This document shows positions 6,908-12,886 of a stretch of DNA of 34,783 nt, piece by piece. Location: IMG/VR virus record IMGVR_UViG_3300048839_000573, positions 1 through 34,783 of that record, one strand, 5' to 3'. How positions within the stretch are numbered: position 1 is the first letter of the stretch; every line of letters starts with the position of its first letter. The translations under genes and the position numbers were made by a program. The DNA comes from a virus. A model generated the notes under the pieces. The model searched no databases, was not told the DNA's origin, and saw only the letters and a list, made by a program, of their open reading frames with translations.

Positions 6908-7999
6908 TTAAGCGCCGTCAAACAGGCTGAGCTGCTTGGCTCCATTGCTTAGTACGGTGGGCTTGTGCGGATCATCATTCTGCAAGCGCAGGCGGGCGAT
7001 CTGCACGTATTCCTCATTCATGTCGCACGCGATGAAGCGCCGCCCTAGACGTTGCGCCGCAATTGCGGTCGTGCCGCTGCCTGCAAACGGATCGAGCACC
7101 AGCGCGCCCGGCCGGGTGCTTACCCGTAGAATATGCTCCATCATAGCGACGGGCTTTTGTGTAGGATGCACGCGCTTGCTAGGAGGTTTGAACGTCCACA
7201 CGTTCAGCTCGTTATCGCCAGCTTCATCCAGATAGAACGCCCGCCGCAGGTCTTCGTACTCACGCCGCAGGTCTTCGTACTCACTCCGCAGGTCTTCGTA
7301 CTCACGCCGCAGGTATTCGTACTCACGCCGCAGGTATTGGCCGCCAGATTTACGATTCAGATACTCGCGCATGGCATGATATTGAATTTCTGTCGGAATG
7401 TTGTAGCCCAGCAACCAGTTGCTAACGCAGCCTGTCATGTTGCCAGTTCTGGAGGGGAAAAGCGCTGCAATCTCGCGGTGACTTGCCCCGGCCCGTGCAA
7501 ACTCATCAGCCAAATAATCAGCCAGAACGCCAAGCCTTAATTCTCGCTTTGCGTTTTCATACTGCGCGTGATACCCGTTTTCTTTCATCGCGGGGCTATC
7601 GCCTTCGAGGTGCTCAGCAAAAATCCAATGCTCAGTAACCGGGATATACGTTCTCATCGCGGTGCGATCCGTTTGCAGCGTTGTCGATTGTGACTTCGCC
7701 CACACGATGTTGTTCAGCACTCGAAAGTATTCAGCGATCAGCACTTCAACGCGGGCTTGTAGCTTGTGGCTGCACGCAATATATAGCGAACCGTTCGGAA
7801 CCAGCACCCGCTGAAATTCCTTTACGAACACGCGCAACCATTCAATAAACTCGCTTGTGCTGCGCCATTGCTGATCCCATTCATGCCCTAGCAGAAAATA
7901 CGGCGGATCCGTCACGATGGCATCCACGCTGTTTGCAGGCAGCGCGTTCAGCAGCGTTAAGGCGTCTGTGTGGTGGATTTGGTTAATTAGCTCTTCCAT
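6908..7999 (-). CDS. DNA N4-cytosine/N6-adenine methyltransferase, beta-class order, with heptad-repeat insert and clamp motif
   Basis: The 363-aa enzyme has the catalytic motif TDPPY (30-34) near the N-terminus and the SAM-binding motif DPFAGSGTT (303-311) near the C-terminus, the order of beta-class methyltransferases (N6-adenine or N4-cytosine). HPTQKP precedes the SAM motif, as usual. Between them, where the target-recognition region sits, lies a variable insert with a tandem EYEDLRR heptad (about 221-253). The C-terminus carries QLSLF (356-360), the bacterial beta-clamp pentapeptide. The start is at 7999 (MEELINQIHHTDALTLL), one base overlapping the upstream stop, with AGGGG about 5 nt before; a longer frame would run back through the initiator gene. 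It may protect phage DNA from host restriction, or partner the nuclease encoded two genes upstream. Confidence 0.88.
   Translation of the reverse strand: MEELINQIHHTDALTLLNALPANSVDAIVTDPPYFLLGHEWDQQWRSTSEFIEWLRVFVKEFQRVLVPNGSLYIACSHKLQARVEVLIAEYFRVLNNIVWAKSQSTTLQTDRTAMRTYIPVTEHWIFAEHLEGDSPAMKENGYHAQYENAKRELRLGVLADYLADEFARAGASHREIAALFPSRTGNMTGCVSNWLLGYNIPTEIQYHAMREYLNRKSGGQYLRREYEYLRREYEDLRSEYEDLRREYEDLRRAFYLDEAGDNELNVWTFKPPSKRVHPTQKPVAMMEHILRVSTRPGALVLDPFAGSGTTAIAAQRLGRRFIACDMNEEYVQIARLRLQNDDPHKPTVLSNGAKQLSLFDGA
7242..7339 (-). repeat. 21-bp in-frame tandem repeat in the methyltransferase gene
   Basis: Four full copies and part of a fifth, of a 21-bp unit (7242-7262, 7263-7283, 7284-7304, 7305-7325, then 7326 onward), differ by only one or two bases. 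Being 21 bp they preserve the frame and encode the heptad EYEDLRR. Copy-number change would lengthen or shorten a coiled coil by two turns without breaking the enzyme. Confidence 0.95.
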
Positions 8000-8955
8000 C
8001 ACGCCCCTGCCTGCATTTGCGCCCAGATCGCCGCGCGCGCCTCGTGCTGCTGCTGCCTTTGCTCGCTCTCCTGCCGAGGCTTCTGCAAAGCGCGCCATTC
8101 CAAGATGCTCTTTGGCATGGTGTCAGGCTTGCTGACAAGCGTCAAAGTCGGATGCTGCCCCTTCCACCACTGCGCCCAGGATCGCAATTCGTCGGGCGTG
8201 ACCGGTTGCGCTTTCAATTCCTCATGCACGTATTCGCTAAATGGTGCAATTGGCGTGCCACTCAGCAAGCGCTGGTATTGCACATTGCGCGCGCCCATGT
8301 AGCCCCACACGTCTTCAATGGCGTCATACATGGCGTTACGCTCGCGGGGCTTCTTCTCCTTCTTGGGCTTGGGCGCAGGCGCTATGCTGTTTTTCTCTTG
8401 AGGCAAGGTGTTGGCCTTGGCTTGATCTTCTACCATGGGGTTAGCGGGTTCAGGGTTGGGCGCTTGCTCAGCTTCCTCTGCCAAGTCAGACAGTGGTGAT
8501 GAGGCGGGCGCGTCTAATTGAGCATTCACCATGGTTGAAGTATTTTGCGATAGACCGCGCGTCTGCAAGCCGTCAGGCGTAGCAGCAATAGGTTTTACTG
8601 ATGGTTCTAATGATGGTTCTGGGTGCATGGCTGTGCAAGGGGGGGGTGCACAGTCGTGCAAGGGGGGGGTGCATGGCTGTGCAAGGGGGTACACGTAATA
8701 ACCATTGCTGCGCTGGCCTGTTTTGCTATAGCGCATCACGCGACGAATGTGTCCAAGCGCCTCCAGTCGGGCGATGATTTGCGTAATGCCGCGCTCGCTC
8801 AGCCTTACGCGCCTGGCGATGGTCTTGCGGCTCGGCCAACAATAGCCTTCGTCACTCGCCTGGTCTGCAAGCGCAAGCATAACAAGAAGGTCGTTCCCCT
8901 TGATGTGTTCGCATCCTTCACCGTTCCATATCTGAGTTAGTAGCTGGTTACTCAT
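7999..8955 (-). CDS. Winged-helix replication initiator (phage O-like)
   Basis: The N-terminal 85 residues form a winged helix of the HTH_36/replisome-organiser type: SDEGYCWPSRKTIARRVRLS, then ERGITQIIARLEALGHIRR and a wing with SNGYYVYPL. A long Pro/Glu/Ala-rich disordered linker (about 94-205) leads to a C-terminal helical domain (about 205-300; RNAMYDAIEDVWGYMG) that would contact the helicase or loader. The layout is that of lambda O-type initiators: origin-binding head, linker containing the origin at DNA level, partner-binding tail. Iteron-like repeats lie exactly in the linker-coding region. The gene is coupled as ATGA to the nuclease gene and by one base to the methyltransferase. A plain transcription regulator is less likely given the long C-terminal domain and position. 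Confidence 0.75.
   Translation of the reverse strand: MSNQLLTQIWNGEGCEHIKGNDLLVMLALADQASDEGYCWPSRKTIARRVRLSERGITQIIARLEALGHIRRVMRYSKTGQRSNGYYVYPLAQPCTPPLHDCAPPPCTAMHPEPSLEPSVKPIAATPDGLQTRGLSQNTSTMVNAQLDAPASSPLSDLAEEAEQAPNPEPANPMVEDQAKANTLPQEKNSIAPAPKPKKEKKPRERNAMYDAIEDVWGYMGARNVQYQRLLSGTPIAPFSEYVHEELKAQPVTPDELRSWAQWWKGQHPTLTLVSKPDTMPKSILEWRALQKPRQESEQRQQQHEARAAIWAQMQAGA
8624..8689. repeat. 23-bp iteron-like direct repeats inside the initiator gene (candidate replication origin)
   Basis: Units at 8624-8646, 8647-8669 and 8670-8689 follow TGCA-n6-TGCAAGGGGGGGG (the third lacks three G). The period of 23 bp is not a multiple of three, so the copies are read in different frames and encode different peptides; the similarity is therefore kept at DNA level. 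A 12-bp repeat containing tgatggttct (8599-8620) flanks them. Position in the linker region of an O-like gene matches lambdoid origins. Confidence 0.6.
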
Positions 8956-9488
8956 TTTGGTTGCTCCGCAATCTTCACTTTGTGAATGTTCTGAATATAG
9001 TGTTCAGGGATCAGGACGTTGATAGTAGTTACCTTCGCGTCGGTGGGCACTGAGATTATGCGCGCCTTGTTGCCCTCTGCGATCAGGTAGGCGTGAAAAG
9101 CCTGCTGCAAATTGCACGTCTTGACCTGCCAAATTTCTCCTATTTGGGGGCCGTAGTAAATGACCCATTCAGCAGGGGTGCGCGCGCTCCATCCAATCTG
9201 TACGCTTTTGGAATCGTGATAAACGCGGTTAAGCTCAAAAAGGATGTTACCGCTTTGGCCCAAGTAGTAGTCGCTTTTGACTTCTACTAAGACCCTGCGC
9301 CCATCTTCCATTATGACGCAAAAGTCTACGTCCTGGGCGCGAAACTCTGGAATGTCTCGGAGGTCTTGCACGCTAGCAACGCGCCGCTGACTGCGGAGGT
9401 AGTCCATGATGATCGCCTCTACTTTTGACCCAACTTCCATGTAATGACCACTATAGCTTCGTGCGTCTCTGCTTGGCTCGGCTCTCAT
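8952..9488 (-). CDS. PD-(D/E)XK superfamily nuclease
   Basis: This 178-aa protein carries the core of the PD-(D/E)XK fold: D55 in QDVDFCVIM, a hairpin with DGRRV, then E69-V-K71 in VLVEVKSDYY, giving a D-x13-E-x-K catalytic site on adjacent beta strands. Downstream, GNILFELNRVYHD and AEWVIYYGP add conserved-looking helix and strand elements. It could be a restriction-type endonuclease, a recombination nuclease or a Holliday-junction resolvase-like enzyme; sequence alone does not decide. It sits between a methyltransferase fusion and the initiator, overlapping both genes as ATGA. An internal Met17 (MEVGSKVEAIIMDYL) is an alternative start, but coupling favours 9488. Confidence 0.75.
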   Translation of the reverse strand: MRAEPSRDARSYSGHYMEVGSKVEAIIMDYLRSQRRVASVQDLRDIPEFRAQDVDFCVIMEDGRRVLVEVKSDYYLGQSGNILFELNRVYHDSKSVQIGWSARTPAEWVIYYGPQIGEIWQVKTCNLQQAFHAYLIAEGNKARIISVPTDAKVTTINVLIPEHYIQNIHKVKIAEQPK

Positions 9489-10594
9489 ACGTCATTCCCC
9501 CAAAACGTCCAGCGTTCTCGCCCTTCAACCTGTCGGGCAAATAACTCAAGATATGAAGCGCCCGGATACATGCGCTCGATTATGTCATACACCTGTTGAG
9601 GCTTGCGGCTGTGAAATGTCCTCTGCTCGTCAATATAAAGCACGGGCTTATACTCAGGAAGAAAAGACCCGCGAGAACAAATCCACAGATCCTCGGTCTT
9701 GGAATAGCCATAAAACGCCAATCCCGGCGCTTGGTGTTTGTACCAAGTGAACTTGGTCTTGTACTCAAAGCCCCAAGCCTTACACACCTTCAACCCATCT
9801 TCAAGCAGCGGATTAGTCACCCAAAGGAACAGCACAGCGTTTTCTTCAATGTCAAACTCCTGCAGCACATTGCAGATCGCACCGGTGGGCATGGTGTCGT
9901 ATTGGCTTTGTGCTGAACCATCAAAGCCTGAATTGTTGTACTGCCAAGGAGGGTCAGCATAAATGACGTTAAACGACTGATGTGGAATTGCAGCGGCTCG
10001 CCTTTCGGCCCTTACTTCTGCTTGTTCCGCCTTCTTCACTTCCCGCTTGGCCTCTTGCAGGCTTAGCTCGCCCGCTTCCACGCGCTGCAACAATTCAGGC
10101 GCGCGCTCCTGCAGGCGCTTGGCTTCGCTGACGTACCCATGGCCTACGCCCATCGCGGCGGCCGCGGCTCGGTCAGCGTGCACAGGTTCAGGATCAATCG
10201 CTTTTCCCAAATTTGGGAAAAGCGATTTTGCTTCATCAGATTTCCTATCCCCACCCGCTGCCCGCTGGCGTTCCTTGGCCTGTGCTTCATAAATCGGTAG
10301 CAACCTGACTGCAATTGCTGCGCGCTGGCTGGCGGTGAGGTGGCGGCGCGTGGCATTCATGGCGATCACAAATGCAAGCGCTTCTTCGTCACTGCCTCGG
10401 AACTGTTCAAAGCGCGGTTCAATGCCTTCGCGCTGGCAGGCTTCATAGCGGTGGCGTCCGTCAAGGATGCGATCCTGGTATAGCACAATGCTGGTTAACA
10501 ACCCGTGCTCTTTCACGCTTGCGCAAAGCTCAGCAAGCTCGCCCTCGGTCAGACGCGGAAACAAATTCGCGTATTCATGCGGTTCATATAGCAT
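9485..10594 (-). CDS. ParB-like domain fused to MT-A70 N6-adenine methyltransferase
   Basis: The start is the ATG at 10594 (MLYEPHEYANLFPRLTEGEL), with GGAG 7 nt upstream; the longer frame continues through a structured leader. Residues about 10-110 are a ParB/Srx-like domain with the signature LDGRHRYEAC (44-53) and NATRRHLTASQRA (80-92). A helical linker (about 140-200) leads to an MT-A70 methyltransferase: YADPPWQYNN (212-221) is the catalytic loop, and HSRKP with YLELFAR and FWGN near the end are family landmarks. It should methylate adenine at N6 in DNA, guided by the ParB-like head. Such fusions are known in phages and mobile elements. The stop overlaps the nuclease gene as ATGA, so the two products are probably made together. 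Confidence 0.88.
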   Translation of the reverse strand: MLYEPHEYANLFPRLTEGELAELCASVKEHGLLTSIVLYQDRILDGRHRYEACQREGIEPRFEQFRGSDEEALAFVIAMNATRRHLTASQRAAIAVRLLPIYEAQAKERQRAAGGDRKSDEAKSLFPNLGKAIDPEPVHADRAAAAAMGVGHGYVSEAKRLQERAPELLQRVEAGELSLQEAKREVKKAEQAEVRAERRAAAIPHQSFNVIYADPPWQYNNSGFDGSAQSQYDTMPTGAICNVLQEFDIEENAVLFLWVTNPLLEDGLKVCKAWGFEYKTKFTWYKHQAPGLAFYGYSKTEDLWICSRGSFLPEYKPVLYIDEQRTFHSRKPQQVYDIIERMYPGASYLELFARQVEGRERWTFWGNDV

Positions 10595-10617
10595 ACTGCG
10601 CTCCTTTGATTGGATAC

Positions 10618-10649
10618 AAAAAGCCTCGTTCGGATAGCGAAGGAAAGGC
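10618..10649 (-). terminator. Terminator- or attenuator-like hairpin before the ParB/MT-A70 gene
   Basis: On the minus strand, GCCT (10649-10646) and AGGC (10626-10623) enclose a second stem TTCG/CGAA with a 5-nt loop, followed by T5 (10622-10618). The stem is interrupted, so it is weak. It ends only 24 nt before the ATG at 10594, inside the leader of a transcript from the 10788 promoter, so attenuation is as likely as plain termination of the upstream operon. Confidence 0.4.
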
Positions 10650-10656
10650 AAGCAAC

Positions 10657-10700
10657 GCGGGTGACTAGTCCGCTGAAACCTTCGCCCCCCGAAAGAGGCC
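10657..10700 (-). other. Structured leader element, copy B of a twice-occurring hairpin motif
   Basis: GCGG/CCGC (10657-10660 with 10670-10673) closes a loop containing GACTAGT, preceded on the minus strand by a weaker hairpin around GCC/GGC (10684-10699) with a CGAA-containing loop. The same two-hairpin order and the loop YGRCTAGT recur at 12309-12347. It lies in the 218-bp gap between 10594 and 10813. Confidence 0.4.
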
Positions 10701-10787
10701 TTTTGGGTGTTCGTTAGTTTGTGAAGCATCCTGCTTGCCTTGTCTACTCAAACGCAGGTCGTCATCCCGCGCCGCTTCTACTCACTT

Positions 10788-10796
10788 ATTATACCA
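10788..10796 (-). promoter_or_regulatory. Extended -10 promoter before the ParB/MT-A70 operon
   Basis: On the minus strand TGG-TATAAT (10796-10788) is a perfect extended -10 without a recognisable -35. It lies just after the stop of the 81-aa gene at 10813. Transcripts would begin near 10781 and carry a leader of about 190 nt with the hairpins described at 10618-10700. Confidence 0.55.
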
Positions 10797-10812
10797 CAGA
10801 ATGCGCCGCGTG

Positions 10813-11058
10813 CTACTCCGTCTTTACCCAAAGCACGTCCAATTCCGCGTTGTACGCATAGCTAAATTCCACGTCCAGCGCTTTCGCGTGCTTGACGCTA
10901 TTCAGGATGGGCTTCTGATCGTAGGTATAGACGCAGTACCAATCGCGCGCGGCGGCCTCGGCAGGCAACTTTTTCAGCGTGGTCTTTCTGCTGATGGGCA
11001 GACGCTCTCCGCCTTTCAGATAGGCGACGATGAGCAGGCCTTTCAGTTTGTCGTTCAT
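10813..11058 (-). CDS. Hypothetical small protein (81 aa)
   Basis: The ATG at 11058 (MNDKLKGLLIVAYLKGGERL) has AGGAGG 4 nt upstream and overlaps the preceding stop as ATGA, so the longer frame is rejected. The sequence alternates strands and a helix (LPAEAAARDWYCVYTYD). No family is recognised. It is the last of eight tiny coupled genes. Confidence 0.75.
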   Translation of the reverse strand: MNDKLKGLLIVAYLKGGERLPISRKTTLKKLPAEAAARDWYCVYTYDQKPILNSVKHAKALDVEFSYAYNAELDVLWVKTE

Positions 11059-11300
11059 TCGTCCTCCTGTGCTGGCCAATTGGCGATGATGGTGCAAAAA
11101 CGGTTGTCCCACACGTCGCGCGTTTCGTCAGGCAGCGCGTAGCCTTTGATGCGCATCTCGATGACGATGCGCGTGATGGTATTGTAGAGGGGCTCGCCAC
11201 TCTCGTATTTGTACGCAAACCATTTGCGCGTGTCCGGGTTGGCCTCGAAAAAGGCCTTGATGATCTCACTTGTGCGTTCGCGTGCGTCGATACTGCTCAT
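11055..11300 (-). CDS. Hypothetical small protein (81 aa)
   Basis: Starts MSSIDARERTSEIIKAFFEA and is mostly helical, with aromatic residues (RKWFAYKYESGE) and an acidic tail. The ATG overlaps the upstream stop as ATGA and the gene ends in ATGA with the next. GAGGAG precedes the start. Function unknown. Confidence 0.76.
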   Translation of the reverse strand: MSSIDARERTSEIIKAFFEANPDTRKWFAYKYESGEPLYNTITRIVIEMRIKGYALPDETRDVWDNRFCTIIANWPAQEDE

Positions 11301-11491
11301 TTCTTCTCCTCCTGTATAGATTCAAGTTTCATTCGCCATGCCCGCGCGGCTCGCGCGGCCTTCACTACGGCAAGCGCGTGCAAATGAGCGCCTTTGCTCA
11401 CGTGTCGCCATTGCAGCGCGAGCAGCAGCCATTCGAGCGCCTCGGCTTCTCTTGCGCGCGCGCGGGGCAGGTCGTGCAAAAGATCGGTCAT
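11297..11491 (-). CDS. Hypothetical helical protein (64 aa)
   Basis: The start at 11491 (MTDLLHDLPRARAREAEALE) has GAGGAGG 4 nt upstream and shares one base with the preceding stop (TAATG). The product is Ala/Arg/Leu-rich and almost wholly helical, with a basic middle (KAARAARAWRMK). No family is recognised. Confidence 0.74.
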   Translation of the reverse strand: MTDLLHDLPRARAREAEALEWLLLALQWRHVSKGAHLHALAVVKAARAARAWRMKLESIQEEKK

Positions 11492-11736
11492 TATACCTCC
11501 TCGTAATGCAGCGCGTCGTAGCAATAGGGCGCGCCTTCGAGCATTCTGACTTGTTCCTGTTTGGCGTACGCTTCGAGCGCCATGCCATGCCACATGTCCA
11601 TTGAGCGCTCATACATGGGTACGAAGTCGCGCAGCTTCTCGACGGTCTGCAGCGTCTCTACGTCCTTCTTAAACGTGAGCGCCTGGGCCAAGCATTCGCG
11701 CCAATGGTAGAAGCCTTGACGGTGGGCGATCTTCAT
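11491..11736 (-). CDS. Hypothetical helical protein (81 aa)
   Basis: Starts MKIAHRQGFYHWRECLAQAL and looks helical throughout (VETLQTVEKLRDFVPMYERS). AGGAGG lies about 9 nt before the ATG, which overlaps the preceding stop as ATGA. No family is recognised. Confidence 0.76.
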   Translation of the reverse strand: MKIAHRQGFYHWRECLAQALTFKKDVETLQTVEKLRDFVPMYERSMDMWHGMALEAYAKQEQVRMLEGAPYCYDALHYEEV

Positions 11737-11912
11737 GCGAGTTCCTCCTCTTCGAGCAATTCCCGCACCGCCTGCAAGGCCGCTTTGAAGCGGGGAAGGT
11801 CAGCTTCCTCGTCGCGGGAGTAATGAATGCTGAACCAAAGATGGTAATTAACGCAGGCGGCCTCTGCGGCGTCGATCAGTTCTTGCAATACGCGTTCCTG
11901 CTTGGGCGTCAT
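11733..11912 (-). CDS. Hypothetical acidic helical protein (59 aa)
   Basis: This short gene fills what would look like a 172-bp gap. The ATG at 11912 overlaps the upstream stop (ATGA) and the TGA overlaps the next ATG (ATGA). The product starts MTPKQERVLQELIDAAEAAC and ends in an acidic helix (LQAVRELLEEEELA). It contains an aromatic segment NYHLWFSIHYSRD. No family is recognised. Confidence 0.7.
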   Translation of the reverse strand: MTPKQERVLQELIDAAEAACVNYHLWFSIHYSRDEEADLPRFKAALQAVRELLEEEELA

Positions 11913-12085
11913 GAGTTAGCCTTTCTCAGCTCTTCTTCAATTCTAAGTACTATGGCGTGAAACTCATTGCGCATTTTCAGCGCCACCTTGTTTCCTGTTT
12001 CCAAATGCTCGAACGCATAACGCGCGCGCGCATCCTTTACCTTTTGCAACTTTTGCACGAGCGCCTCGCGCTCCTCGTCGGTCAT
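11909..12085 (-). CDS. Hypothetical coiled-coil protein (58 aa)
   Basis: The ATG at 12085 (MTDEEREALVQKLQKVKDAR) has GGAGG about 7 nt upstream and overlaps the preceding stop as ATGA; the longer frame is rejected. The whole product is charged and helical, likely a short coiled coil. Function unknown. Confidence 0.72.
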   Translation of the reverse strand: MTDEEREALVQKLQKVKDARARYAFEHLETGNKVALKMRNEFHAIVLRIEEELRKANS

Positions 12086-12276
12086 GAGCGCACCTCCATA
12101 ATGCGCTTCTGCACTTCGCGCAATTCCGCGCAAGCCTGCACGTACTCGCGCCACTCGGCAGTATCCTCAAGGGCAATTCCCGTGCCCGCACCAGGGAGGT
12201 CGTACCAAAGCAGTTCTACCACATCGGCCAATTCTTCAGCATTGGCGGTCAGTTGGTCAAGCATGGGGTTGGTCAT
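12082..12276 (-). CDS. Hypothetical acidic protein (64 aa)
   Basis: Starts MTNPMLDQLTANAEELADVV and is acidic and helical, with a GAGTG turn in the middle. AGGAGAG lies about 6 nt before the ATG. It follows the tandem-hairpin element at 12309-12347 by about 30 nt. No family is recognised. Confidence 0.74.
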   Translation of the reverse strand: MTNPMLDQLTANAEELADVVELLWYDLPGAGTGIALEDTAEWREYVQACAELREVQKRIMEVRS

Positions 12277-12308
12277 GGTTAGCTCTCCTGTTTAGCCTGC
12301 CTCATCAG

Positions 12309-12347
12309 CAGCGGGCGGCTAGTCCCGCTGGAGCGCCCGAAGGCGCT
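12309..12347 (-). other. Tandem perfect hairpins between two early genes, copy A of a repeated motif
   Basis: CAGCGGG/CCCGCTG (12309-12315 with 12324-12330) has an 8-nt loop with CTAGT, and AGCGCC/GGCGCT (12332-12337 with 12342-12347) has a CGAA loop (TTCG on the minus strand, a very stable tetraloop). No U-tract follows on either strand, so it is not a standard terminator. It may be a processing or translation-control element for the gene at 12276. Confidence 0.45.
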
Positions 12348-12353
12348 TTCGGC

Positions 12354-12515
12354 TTAACCCTTCTTCAGGGCGTCGATCTGCGCCCAAAGCTTATTCAGTT
12401 CCCGGTGAGCACGCCCAGCCCGGCGAGCGTTGCGCATCTGCGCGGCGTTGTACAAAACTTTCTGCCACTCGCGCGCCTGTTCCTTCAGTTGTTCGATCTT
12501 CTGAGTGCTGGTCAT
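12354..12515 (-). CDS. Small basic coiled-coil protein, first gene of the early operon (53 aa)
   Basis: The ATG at 12515 (MTSTQKIEQLKEQAREWQKV) has AGGAG about 9 nt upstream and is the first start after the promoter at 12559-12587. The product is helical and basic (MRNARRAGRAHREL). It is below the usual length cutoff for gene calling. The stop TAA at 12356-12354 is followed at once by the tandem hairpins. Function unknown; first-expressed tiny proteins in phages are often host-takeover or anti-defence factors, but nothing here shows that. Confidence 0.68.
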   Translation of the reverse strand: MTSTQKIEQLKEQAREWQKVLYNAAQMRNARRAGRAHRELNKLWAQIDALKKG

Positions 12516-12558
12516 GGTCTGGGTCTCCTGTTTGTTGGTGGGCGCTGTCTATGATTAA

Positions 12559-12587
12559 ATAATAGCATGAATTGCCTTGCTTGTTAA
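12559..12587 (-). promoter_or_regulatory. Sigma70-type promoter of the early leftward operon
   Basis: Minus strand: TTAACA (12587-12582), a 17-bp spacer, TATTAT (12564-12559), with TGC directly before the -10 (extended -10). Each hexamer has one mismatch. The start would be near 12552, giving a leader of about 37 nt before the ATG at 12515. Confidence 0.8.
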
Positions 12588-12603
12588 GCACCAATTTACA
12601 GCA
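12580..12603 (-). promoter_or_regulatory. 24-bp box overlapping the -35, copy 2
   Basis: Matches 3764-3787 at 20 of 24 positions, with the same register relative to the -35 hexamer. Ends of the box form a partial dyad (TTG...CAA), which would suit a dimeric regulator. Confidence 0.55.
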
Positions 12604-12625
12604 AATAGGGGAATTGGGGGAATGA

Positions 12626-12654
12626 AAAAGCGCGCCCAGGACAGCGCGCCTTTT
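12626..12654. terminator. Bidirectional terminator-like hairpin between the two arms
   Basis: AAAAGCGCGC (12626-12635) and GCGCGCCTTTT (12644-12654) form a strong GC stem with A/T-rich feet, giving T4 on the plus strand and T5 on the minus strand. It lies upstream of the leftward promoter and would insulate the arms from read-through. One unpaired C interrupts the stem. Confidence 0.6.
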
Positions 12655-12886
12655 GAAACACGGGAGGCAGCCGGAAACAGGAGGGGAACCAACTGCCTGT
12701 GGGTTTCCCGTGTAAAGACATTCTACCACACTCTGCGCAAAACACGCTGCAACTATAACCTTTCCGCGGGCGGCAAACTCTCACTCGCCCTGCCCTACCG
12801 CCTTCCGCTGCCCCTCTTTTGCTTGGTTGCAAGCTCAGCAGGGCAGGGGAGGGGAAGCGATTTGCGAAATAGAAACTACTCTGTGA
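12655..12886. other. Gene-free intergenic stretch with long inverted repeats (candidate cos/pac region)
   Basis: I see no credible gene here. CACGGGA-GGCAG (12659-12670) pairs with CTGCC (12693-12697) and TCCCGTG (12706-12712), a 12-bp stem with an 8-nt bulge. Farther on, CCCTGCCC (12788-12795) pairs with GGGCAGGG (12841-12848) around an inner GCTTG-GTTG-CAAGC hairpin (12821-12834). Phage packaging sites commonly lie just before the small terminase gene, as here, but no end sequence can be identified. Confidence 0.4.

Noticed and set aside
7242-7339. Regular direct repeats that might be read as a CRISPR array
   Set aside because: The 21-bp units are contiguous without spacers and lie in frame within a methyltransferase gene.
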